DNA of 17,276 nt from CAYZPB01 sp964480445 (GTDB taxonomy: Bacteria; Bacillota; Bacilli; Tepidibacillales; Tepidibacillaceae). The notes under the pieces are model-generated. The model was not told the origin of the DNA, made no database searches, and saw only the letters and a list, made by a program, of their open reading frames with translations. Location of the stretch: contig CAYZPB010000018.1 in the NCBI GenBank assembly GCA_964480445.1, positions 1 to 17,276 on the forward strand, in the 5' to 3' direction. This document shows, piece by piece, positions 7,195 through 13,542 of the stretch (within the stretch, counting starts at the first letter, position 1; every line of letters begins with the position of its first letter). Position numbers and translations under genes: made by a program.

Positions 7195-7818
7195 ATGAGC
7201 TTCTATAAATTCGCCAGAGGACTTGCGAGATTATATTTGAGATTTTTTTATAGGTTAGATGTTAGAGGCTTAGAAAAAATCCCGGCTGAAGGGCCAGTTG
7301 TTCTTGCAGCAAATCACGTCAGTAACATTGACCCGATAATGATTGGATGCAGTATTGATCGGGAGGTTCATTATATGGCAAAAAATGAGCTGTTCAGATG
7401 TAAATGCTTTGCCAAAGTATTATCATGGTTAAAAGCTTTCCCTGTAAAAAGAGGAAGTAACGATCGTGTAGCTTTGAAAAAAGCAATCGGGCTATTGTCT
7501 GAAGGCAAGATGGTAGGAATTTTTCCGGAGGGGGAAAGAAGACGAGATGTTACTGTTGGCAAGGGACTACCAGGAGCAGGTTTTATTGCTTTAAAGACTG
7601 GTGCAACCATTATACCAATTGGAATCGTGTCGGAGTTTAGACTTTTTAAACCAGTTATCTTAAATTTTGGTGATCCAATATCACTTGAGAAATATAAGGA
7701 TCAACGGACTTCAACAGAGCTTATAACTGAAGTAACGGATTACCTGATGGATAGAATTAGAGAACAAGTGGAAGAGGCACAAGAAGATAAAAATATTTTA
7801 TTACAAACTGATAAATAG
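7195..7818 (+). CDS. plsC: 1-acyl-sn-glycerol-3-phosphate acyltransferase
   Basis: A membrane-associated acyltransferase that acylates lysophosphatidate to phosphatidic acid. The family motifs are in order: NHVSNIDP (40-47) with the catalytic His41-X4-Asp46; FPVKRGS (82-88), motif II; FPEGERR (110-116), motif III with Glu112, where the more common Thr/Ser after Gly is Glu; and GATIIPIGI (136-144), motif IV. The length (207 aa) is normal for the short bacterial PlsC form. An amphipathic N-terminus (SFYKFARGLARLYLRFFY) probably docks the membrane. The ribosome site is modest (AGTGGTG, 7 nt before ATG). The S1-like gene begins 26 nt after its stop; plsC before an S1-domain gene is common in Clostridia, often with cmk and ispH, which are absent here. 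Confidence 0.92.
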   Translation: MSFYKFARGLARLYLRFFYRLDVRGLEKIPAEGPVVLAANHVSNIDPIMIGCSIDREVHYMAKNELFRCKCFAKVLSWLKAFPVKRGSNDRVALKKAIGLLSEGKMVGIFPEGERRRDVTVGKGLPGAGFIALKTGATIIPIGIVSEFRLFKPVILNFGDPISLEKYKDQRTSTELITEVTDYLMDRIREQVEEAQEDKNILLQTDK

Positions 7819-7844
7819 CTTTAGCATTTTAAGGAGGGGTTGTA

Positions 7845-8765
7845 TTGGTAGAAATTAAAGAAGAACAATTAGAAGAAGAAAATACGTCAGAGGAGAGTCC
7901 GTGGGAGAAGCTTGCCAAATTACATCTTAGTGGTGAAAGCTTTCCAGTAACAATCGCTGAGGCAGTTAAAGGTGGCTTAGTTACTAATATTGGTGTGCGA
8001 GCTTTTATTCCAGCTTCTTTAGTAGATAAAGCTTATGTTGAGGATCTGTCTACATATGTGGATACAACCTTGGAAGTAATTGTAACTGAATTAGACCAAG
8101 AGAAGAATAAAGTAATACTTTCGCACAAGGATGTTCAACTAGCAGAAGAAAAAAAACTTGTTCAAGAATTAATTAAAGAGCTTAAAGAAGGAGATATTGT
8201 AGACGGGACAGTACAGCGTATTGCACCTTTTGGACTCTTTGTCGATATTGGCGGCATGGATGGCCTGGTTCACATATCTGAACTAGCTTGGGAGAGAGTG
8301 GAGAAGCCTGATGAGTTATTTAAAGTAGGTCAGAAAGTTAAAGTTAAAATTATTAAAATAGACTCTAAGAACGGTAAGGTAAGCTTAAGTATTAGAGAAA
8401 CACTTGATAATCCTTGGGACACCGAAATTAAGAACTTCTCTGTAGGTAGTATTTATACCGGAAAGGTTAAAAGATTAACCAATTTTGGAGCTTTTGTTGA
8501 GCTTTCACCGGGAATTGAGGGTTTGGTACACATTTCGCAGATTTCTAAAGATCATGTATCTAATCCAGCCGACGTTCTGAAAAGTGGTCAAGATGTTTCC
8601 GTGAAAGTAATTGATATAAAGAAAGATCAGAGACGTGTAGGTCTTAGTATACGTGAAGCAGAACAAGACCAATTTATTGAATTATCTAAGGAATATCTTG
8701 ATAATAAAAGCTTAAATCAGAATATTGGTGATTTATTTGCTGATCAATTTAAAAAATTAAAATAG
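7845..8765 (+). CDS. rpsA: S1 RNA-binding domain protein (ribosomal protein S1 homologue)
   Basis: An RNA-binding protein of the bacterial S1 family, probably ribosome-associated. It starts at TTG 7845, 7 nt after a perfect GGAGG. A short acidic N-terminus (1-20) is followed by three S1 domains: a divergent one at about 30-98 with KGGLVTNIGVRAFIPASLV, and two canonical ones at about 115-185 and 200-271, each with the GxxxxFGxFVxL/I…GLVHIS core and ending KVSLSIRE or RVGLSIRE. A charged tail ends the protein. B. subtilis YpfD and Clostridial homologues are usually about 380-400 aa with four repeats, so one N-terminal repeat appears to be missing. The position before der and gpsA matches ypfD. 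A hairpin terminator follows. Confidence 0.88.
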   Translation: MVEIKEEQLEEENTSEESPWEKLAKLHLSGESFPVTIAEAVKGGLVTNIGVRAFIPASLVDKAYVEDLSTYVDTTLEVIVTELDQEKNKVILSHKDVQLAEEKKLVQELIKELKEGDIVDGTVQRIAPFGLFVDIGGMDGLVHISELAWERVEKPDELFKVGQKVKVKIIKIDSKNGKVSLSIRETLDNPWDTEIKNFSVGSIYTGKVKRLTNFGAFVELSPGIEGLVHISQISKDHVSNPADVLKSGQDVSVKVIDIKKDQRRVGLSIREAEQDQFIELSKEYLDNKSLNQNIGDLFADQFKKLK

Positions 8766-8786
8766 AATAAAACAGCAATAATTTTT

Positions 8787-8817
8787 TAGCTCAATTGTAA
8801 GCGGTTGAGCTATTTTT
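8787..8817 (+). terminator. Intrinsic terminator after the S1-domain gene
   Basis: TAGCTCAA (8787-8794) pairs with TTGAGCTA (8805-8812), with possible G-T pairs extending inward, followed by five T (8813-8817). It lies 21 nt after the stop codon. Confidence 0.75.
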
Positions 8818-8835
8818 GTTAAATTGCATTATAAT
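8805..8835 (+). promoter_or_regulatory. Candidate promoter for der-gpsA
   Basis: A perfect TATAAT lies at 8830-8835, 35 nt before the der start. The only TTG-type -35 (TTGAGC, 8805-8810) is 19 nt upstream and overlaps the preceding terminator, so the -35 assignment is weak. Confidence 0.4.
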
Positions 8836-8870
8836 GATAAGTAGAAACATAGTTGAAAGGTTGTAATGGA

Positions 8871-10205
8871 ATGGCAAAACCAGTAGTTGCTATAGTAGGT
8901 AGGCCTAATGTTGGCAAATCGACGATATTTAATCGATTAGCTGGCTCGCGCATTGCAATTGTAGAGGATAAACCGGGTGTCACACGTGATCGAATCTATA
9001 GCTCTAGTGATTGGCTTGGTTATGACTTTAACATAATTGATACAGGTGGTATTGAACTTAATGATGATGACCCGATTATACAACAAACAAAAATGCAGGC
9101 TGAGCTTGCAATTGAAGAAGCAGATGTAATTATTTTTATTGTCGATGGGAAAAGTGGTTTAACGACTGTTGATCAGGAGATTGCACTATTTCTTCACCGC
9201 TCACAGAAACCTGTCGTCCTCGCAGTTAATAAATTAGACAACATTAAAATGCATGAAAACATATACGAGTTTTATGAATTGAATCTAGGGGAACCACATC
9301 CAGTCTCTGGTTCACACGGGATTGGTTTTGGTGATCTATTGGATGCTGTGGTGCAATATTTTCCTGCGCCTGTAGAAGAGAATCAGAATAGTGATGTAAT
9401 AAGGGTTGCAGTGATCGGCCGGCCAAATGTTGGGAAATCATCATTGGTTAATGCATTGCTGGGAGAAGAAAGGGTTATTGTAAGTGACATCCCAGGAACG
9501 ACAAGAGATGCAATCGATACATTTATTTCTACTGAAGAACAGAACTTCGTCATTGTTGATACTGCAGGCATGAGAAGACGGGGTAAGGTATATGAAAAAA
9601 CGGAAAAATATAGCGTTTTGAGGGCTTTAAAAGCAATTGAGGACTCAGAGGTCGTTTTAATAATTATTGATGGCAATGAGGGCATAATTGAGCAGGACAA
9701 AAAAATTGCAGGGTATGCGCATGAAGCTGGACGTGCCTGTATTTTTGTTGTTAACAAATGGGACATTGTTGAAAAAGATAACAATACGATGCGGAGGTTT
9801 ACTGAAGATATCCGTAATCAGTTTCAATTTATGAGCTATGCACCAATTTTATTTTTGTCGGCTCTGACTAAGAGTAGAGTTAACCGAGTTTTTCCCATGG
9901 TTATGGAAGTAGCCGAAGCCTATTCTACCCGAATCAAGACATCTACTCTAAATGATGTTCTGTTTGACGCGGTTGCACTTAATCCGCCTGCTCTGGTCAA
10001 GGGTAAGCGCTTGAAATTTGGATATTCGACACAAGTATCTGTTAAACCACCAACTTTTGTTATTTTTGTTAATAATCCAGAGATTATGCATTTTACTTAC
10101 CGTCGATATTTAGAGAACAAAATTAGGGAAGCCTTTGACTTTACTGGCACACCTATTCATATAATTATACGTAAAAAAGATGACAATAGAATCCAAGGAG
10201 GTTAA
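8871..10205 (+). CDS. der: Ribosome assembly GTPase Der (EngA)
   Basis: An essential double GTPase needed for maturation of the 50S subunit. The 444-aa chain has two G domains: the first with GRPNVGKST (10-18), DTGG (57-60) and NKLD (120-123); the second with GRPNVGKSS (183-191), DTAG (230-233) and NKWD (295-298). A C-terminal KH-like domain (about 355-440) ends with IRKKDD. The length is normal. An in-frame TTG at 8853 would add six residues (MKGCNG), but AAAGG at 8856-8860 places the ribosome 10 nt before ATG 8871, and the family starts at MAKPVVAIVGRPN, so ATG 8871 is chosen. The 3' end of the gene carries the ribosome site of gpsA. Confidence 0.96.
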   Translation: MAKPVVAIVGRPNVGKSTIFNRLAGSRIAIVEDKPGVTRDRIYSSSDWLGYDFNIIDTGGIELNDDDPIIQQTKMQAELAIEEADVIIFIVDGKSGLTTVDQEIALFLHRSQKPVVLAVNKLDNIKMHENIYEFYELNLGEPHPVSGSHGIGFGDLLDAVVQYFPAPVEENQNSDVIRVAVIGRPNVGKSSLVNALLGEERVIVSDIPGTTRDAIDTFISTEEQNFVIVDTAGMRRRGKVYEKTEKYSVLRALKAIEDSEVVLIIIDGNEGIIEQDKKIAGYAHEAGRACIFVVNKWDIVEKDNNTMRRFTEDIRNQFQFMSYAPILFLSALTKSRVNRVFPMVMEVAEAYSTRIKTSTLNDVLFDAVALNPPALVKGKRLKFGYSTQVSVKPPTFVIFVNNPEIMHFTYRRYLENKIREAFDFTGTPIHIIIRKKDDNRIQGG

Positions 10206-10210
10206 GATTA

Positions 10211-11221
10211 ATGAAATATCCTGAGAGTATTGCTGTCATTGGTTCGGGGAGTTGGGGGACAGCTCTCGCAACTGTTTTAACAAACAATGGTATAAGTGTT
10301 GATCTATATACATTGTTTCCTCAGCAACAAGATGAAATAAATAATCAGCATACGAATAATGCTTATTTACCAGGTGTAGTGCTTAGTCCGAAAATAGTCG
10401 CAAGCACATACTTAAACAGTGTATTAAGTAATAAAGAGTATATTCTTTTAGTAGTTCCATCACATGCAATGCGTTCTGTTGTAAGAGAAATCAAACCCTT
10501 TATTCGAGAGAACACGGTATTGATTCATGCAACTAAAGGGATTGAATTAGAAACTTACTTAAGGATGAGTGAGGTTATTAAAGAGGAACTGCCGGAATTA
10601 CCAGAGGGTAATATTGTTGTACTATCAGGGCCAAGTCACGCGGAAGAGGTAAGTAGGCAGCTACCGACTACAATTGTAGCAGCGAGTACTGATTTAAAAA
10701 TTGCTGAACAGGTACAAGATTTATTTATCAATAACTATTTTCGCGTTTATACCAATGACGACTTGATTGGTGTTGAATTAGCCGGTTCTTTAAAGAATAT
10801 TATTGCTTTGGGTGCAGGAATGTCCGATGGTCTGGGGTTCGGTGATAATGCAAAAGCAGCATTGATTACTCGTGGTTTGTCTGAAATTTCGCGCCTGGGG
10901 GTTGAGTTAGGTGCAAAAGCTACTACTTTTGCCGGACTTGCCGGTGTTGGTGATTTAATCGTAACCTGTACAAGTCAGCATAGTCGTAATTGGCGTGCAG
11001 GGTATAGTCTCGGACAAGGTGAAGAGCTTGAAGAAGTGCTAGATAAGATGGGTATGGTTGTTGAAGGGGTAAAGGCTACCAAAGCGGCTGTTTACTTGTC
11101 AGAAAAATATGATGTCGAAATGCCAATTACAAAAGAGATTTATCGAGTCCTATTTGAAGGTAAAAGTCCAAGGGATGGCGTTGAGGATTTAATGGGCCGC
11201 GGAAAAAAAGAAGAGATATAA
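10211..11221 (+). CDS. gpsA: NAD(P)H-dependent glycerol-3-phosphate dehydrogenase
   Basis: A cytoplasmic enzyme reducing dihydroxyacetone phosphate to sn-glycerol 3-phosphate, the backbone for phospholipid synthesis; its product leads to the substrate of PlsC encoded upstream. Motifs: Rossmann GSGSWGTA (11-18), ATKG with Lys109, SGPSHAEEV (139-147), and the substrate/catalytic region LAGSLKNIIALGAGMSDGLG (190-209) with Lys195. GVGDLIVTC (245-253) and SRNWRAG (258-264) follow. The 336-aa length is normal. Its AAGGAGG ribosome site overlaps the last der codons and the start is 5 nt after the der stop, so the two are co-translated. In B. subtilis spoIVA lies between gpsA and hbs; here hbs follows directly. 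Confidence 0.96.
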   Translation: MKYPESIAVIGSGSWGTALATVLTNNGISVDLYTLFPQQQDEINNQHTNNAYLPGVVLSPKIVASTYLNSVLSNKEYILLVVPSHAMRSVVREIKPFIRENTVLIHATKGIELETYLRMSEVIKEELPELPEGNIVVLSGPSHAEEVSRQLPTTIVAASTDLKIAEQVQDLFINNYFRVYTNDDLIGVELAGSLKNIIALGAGMSDGLGFGDNAKAALITRGLSEISRLGVELGAKATTFAGLAGVGDLIVTCTSQHSRNWRAGYSLGQGEELEEVLDKMGMVVEGVKATKAAVYLSEKYDVEMPITKEIYRVLFEGKSPRDGVEDLMGRGKKEEI

Positions 11222-11252
11222 ATCGAAAAACATTTATGCTAATTGTGTTACA

Positions 11253-11300
11253 ACTATTGATTTTACAAGGTTTGTATATTATCATTGTGTTATCAATAGT
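11253..11300. repeat. Inverted repeat flanking the hbs promoter
   Basis: ACTATTGAT (11253-11261) and its exact complement ATCAATAGT (11292-11300) are separated by 30 nt. The left arm overlaps the predicted -35 box and the right arm begins near the expected transcription start. It could be a repressor dyad or chance in AT-rich DNA. Confidence 0.4.
11257..11285 (+). promoter_or_regulatory. Candidate sigma-A promoter of hbs
   Basis: TTGATT (11257-11262), a 17-nt spacer, then TATCAT (11280-11285, one mismatch). It gives a leader of about 90 nt before the hbs start. The leader contains an A/T-only inverted repeat, TTTATAA (11334-11340) with TTATAAA (11347-11353), just before the ribosome site. 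Confidence 0.5.
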
Positions 11301-11383
11301 AACAAGTGATGAGTTTTATTTTTCTAGATAATGTTTATAATTTTTTTTATAAAGGAAATTCATATTGGGGGGAGGTGAGTTTT

Positions 11384-11665
11384 TTGAATAAGACTGAATT
11401 AATTGCAAAGGTTGCTGCGAAGGCTGATCTTTCTAAAAAGGATGCTGGTGGCGCTGTTGACGCTGTGTTTGCTTCTATTACTGAAGCGTTAAAAGAAGGC
11501 GATAGAGTACAGGTAATCGGTTTTGGAAGTTTCGAGGTACGTGACAGAGCTGCTCGTATGGGACGCAACCCACAAACTGGTGAGGCGATTCAGATTGCTG
11601 CAAGTAAGGTACCTGCATTTAAAGCTGGCAAGGCGTTAAGAGATACAGTTAATGCTGCTAAATAA
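11384..11665 (+). CDS. hbs: DNA-binding protein HU
   Basis: A histone-like nucleoid protein that bends DNA non-specifically as a dimer. From TTG 11384 it has 93 residues: MNKTELIAKVAAKADLSKKD, dimerising helices (1-38), and the HU signature GFGSFEVRDRAARMGRNPQT (46-65) leading to the DNA-binding arm, then a C-terminal helix. The frame is open upstream to a GTG at 11306 (119 residues), but the added 26 residues are hydrophobic and unlike HU. A very strong GGGGGGAGGTGAG site (11367-11379) ends 4 nt before TTG 11384, which decides the start. It has its own promoter and a palindromic terminator, so it is monocistronic or shared with the following tRNA by read-through. HU is normally very abundant. 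Confidence 0.95.
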   Translation: MNKTELIAKVAAKADLSKKDAGGAVDAVFASITEALKEGDRVQVIGFGSFEVRDRAARMGRNPQTGEAIQIAASKVPAFKAGKALRDTVNAAK

Positions 11666-11686
11666 TAATGAATGGTACATATAGTT

Positions 11687-11723
11687 ATAAGAGTTACATA
11701 TATATGTAACTCTTATTTCTTTT
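11687..11723 (+). terminator. Palindromic intrinsic terminator after hbs
   Basis: A perfect 30-nt palindrome (11687-11716), giving a 13-bp stem with a 4-nt ATAT loop, is followed by a pyrimidine run (TTTCTTTT, 11716-11723). It ends 12 nt before the tRNA gene. Confidence 0.8.
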
Positions 11724-11735
11724 GATAAGATATTC

Positions 11736-11812
11736 CGGGATATAGCTCAGCTTGGGAGAGTGCTAGTCTGGGGGGCTAGAGGTCATGGGTTCAAATCCCA
11801 TTATCCCGACCA
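11736..11812 (+). tRNA. tRNA-Pro (anticodon GGG)
   Basis: A complete cloverleaf of 77 nt with encoded CCA. The acceptor stem CGGGATA pairs with TATCCCG; the D stem is GCTC/GAGT (one G-T pair); the anticodon stem is CTAGT/GCTAG, closed by a T-G pair; the loop CTGGGGG places anticodon GGG at 11770-11772. The variable loop is AGGTC, the T arm is ATGGG-TTCAAAT-CCCAT, and the discriminator is A. Anticodon GGG reads the CCC and CCU proline codons. No clear promoter fits in the 12 nt after the hbs terminator, so it may depend on terminator read-through or on a promoter I cannot recognise. Confidence 0.95.
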
Positions 11813-11852
11813 TTTTGCCGTTACGCCCAAAGTATAAAGGGACTTTTTATTA

Positions 11853-11861
11853 TGATATAAT
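11853..11861 (+). promoter_or_regulatory. Extended -10 promoter of the hepS menaquinone operon
   Basis: TGATATAAT is a perfect extended -10 element (TGnTATAAT), 52 nt before the hepS start. There is no good -35 box at the usual distance, which extended -10 promoters can tolerate. No clear terminator separates it from the tRNA; AAAGT…ACTTT with a short T-run (11829-11848) is weak. Confidence 0.55.
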
Positions 11862-11913
11862 TACTTGTGATTACACTTGTAGAGTGGTTACCTAGAAGGG
11901 AAATTGAGAAAAT

Positions 11914-12771
11914 TTGGATAAACTACCCAATGACTTAGAGGAGATAAAACAAGAAATTGAACGGTTATCAAGGCAGATTTACGTTGAACGTTACCTTGAA
12001 ATACCAGCAATTTCAGTTATTCCACTACAGCTATTAAATTTATATCTATATCGTTCCCAGTTTGCTACTAAATTACGAAAAATGATTGTTGTAATTACTG
12101 GTCTAATTCAACGTGGATTAGATATGCATGATCAAGTTACAAATAATCAAGAGTTAGTGTCTGAAAGAATAACGAAACGCCAGATGCAAATTCTTGCTGG
12201 TGATTATTATAGTAGCATCTGCTATCAGATAATGGCAGAAGAAGGTTTTACGATGCATGTCCGTAAGTTAGCAAAAGGGATTACCAAAAATTCCGCAGCA
12301 AAGATGCAATTATATGATTTTAATAGCGATAACAACTTCGAGTCGATCCAGGAATTAGTTGATTTGGTTAAAGTCCGTGAAGCCGCATTATATACTGAAT
12401 TTCTAACTGGGAATCTTGATCAGACTGAGCAGATGGCCTGGAAAGTAATTTTGGGAAATGTGATATTATTGTCACACTTATCGGAGCAATTAAATTTTGG
12501 ATTAATTACTGATAGTTCACTTGCCTTTTATTTAATTCGATATCTTATAAGTGATGAAGAGCTGTCCATGCTTTATCAATCAGTGGATACTAAGGAATTC
12601 CAAGCAAGGATCAACCAGCTGTACATTACTTATGGGATAGAAGAGAAGATTATAGATTTACTAAAGGGATTAAAAGAAGAAACATATGAGATGATTGCTT
12701 TAGTAAAAATACCGAAAATTCAAAAAGAATTATTAAGTATAATTAAAGAGGCAGATGCGTTCACGCGATAA
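11914..12771 (+). CDS. hepS: Heptaprenyl diphosphate synthase component I
   Basis: The small, non-catalytic-looking subunit that pairs with HepT (16805 onward) to make the long polyprenyl diphosphate tail of menaquinone. It lacks DDxxD motifs. Family identity comes from QRGLDMHDQV (66-75) and LAGDYYSSICYQIMAE (94-109), which match QSALDTHDEV and LAGDYFSGLYYSLLSE in B. subtilis HepS as I recall it. At 285 aa it is somewhat longer than the Bacillus protein (about 250). The helical C-terminal half is poorly conserved. The start is TTG 11914; GAAGGG at 11895-11900 is 13 nt away, a long spacing, but no better in-frame start is near. It is first in the menaquinone operon. Confidence 0.85.
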   Translation: MDKLPNDLEEIKQEIERLSRQIYVERYLEIPAISVIPLQLLNLYLYRSQFATKLRKMIVVITGLIQRGLDMHDQVTNNQELVSERITKRQMQILAGDYYSSICYQIMAEEGFTMHVRKLAKGITKNSAAKMQLYDFNSDNNFESIQELVDLVKVREAALYTEFLTGNLDQTEQMAWKVILGNVILLSHLSEQLNFGLITDSSLAFYLIRYLISDEELSMLYQSVDTKEFQARINQLYITYGIEEKIIDLLKGLKEETYEMIALVKIPKIQKELLSIIKEADAFTR

Positions 12772-12804
12772 TTAAAGATACTAGCCAAGATGGAGGTTAT
12801 CTAC

Positions 12805-13542
12805 TTGAATAAGAGTGAGCTTGAGGGTACAGCTAAAGAAGAATATGTCCACTCTGTTTTTGAAAATATTGCGCCAAAGTACGATTTCATGAATGATTTA
12901 ACGAGCTTTCGCTTTCATAAACTCTGGCGGCGCAAAACAATGAAAAAGTTGCAAATAAAACCTGGACAATCAGCAATCGATGTCTGTTGTGGCACGGGTG
13001 ATTGGACTATAGATTTAGCCAAGGATTCAAATTCAGGGCAAATTGTAGGGCTTGATTTTAGCACAAATATGCTTGAGCTTGCGCGTGACAAACTCGATCG
13101 AGCTGGACAGCAGGAGGTTGACTTGGTTGAGGGAAATGCAATGGACTTGCCTTTTGCTGATAATCAGTTTGACTATGCAACAATTGGTTTTGCTTTAAGA
13201 AATGTACCTGACATCAAGCAGGTTTTAGCAGAAATGACTAGAGTTGTTAAACCCGGTGGTAAAGTTGTTTCTTTGGAACTATCGCAACCAACCATGCCAA
13301 TATTTAGACAGTTTTATTACTTTTATTTCAAAAAAATTCTACCCTTATTAGGGAAAATCTTTGCAAATAGTTACGAGCAATATGCTTGGTTACCAACCTC
13401 TTTAACTAATTTTCCTAATCGAAAGAATCTGGCTAAGATTTTTGCTGAGGTTGGTTTAGTAAATGTTGAGGACTATCCTTTAACTGGTGGAATTGCAGCT
13501 ATTCATATTGGAGAAAAGAAGGTGACAGAAAATGGCTTATAA
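12805..13542 (+). CDS. menG: Demethylmenaquinone methyltransferase
   Basis: S-adenosylmethionine-dependent C-methyltransferase (UbiE/MenG family) for the last step of menaquinone synthesis. Numbered from TTG 12805 (245 aa): HSVFENIAPKYDFMNDLTSF (16-35), AdoMet motif I DVCCGTGDW (59-67), GLDFS (82-86), GNAMDLPF (110-117) and ALRNVPD (130-136), then RVVKPGGKVVSLELSQP (146-162). The upstream ATG at 12790 overlaps the GGAGG at 12792-12796; that site is 8 nt before TTG 12805, which is therefore the likely start. The 3' end overlaps the next gene by 11 nt. The family methylates both ubiquinone and menaquinone precursors; the operon context indicates menaquinone. Confidence 0.95.
   Translation: MNKSELEGTAKEEYVHSVFENIAPKYDFMNDLTSFRFHKLWRRKTMKKLQIKPGQSAIDVCCGTGDWTIDLAKDSNSGQIVGLDFSTNMLELARDKLDRAGQQEVDLVEGNAMDLPFADNQFDYATIGFALRNVPDIKQVLAEMTRVVKPGGKVVSLELSQPTMPIFRQFYYFYFKKILPLLGKIFANSYEQYAWLPTSLTNFPNRKNLAKIFAEVGLVNVEDYPLTGGIAAIHIGEKKVTENGL

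Noticed and set aside
9383..9784. 133-codon open frame on the minus strand inside der
   Set aside because: It lies wholly within the conserved second GTPase domain of der, has no ribosome site that I can see and resembles no family; it is a shadow frame.
11306..11383. N-terminally extended HU protein from GTG 11306
   Set aside because: There is no ribosome site before 11306, the extra residues are not HU-like, and GGGGGGAGGTGAG directly supports TTG 11384.
11829..11848. Terminator after the tRNA (AAAGT … ACTTT plus T-run)
   Set aside because: The stem is only 5 bp, with competing pairings, and is too weak to call as a terminator.
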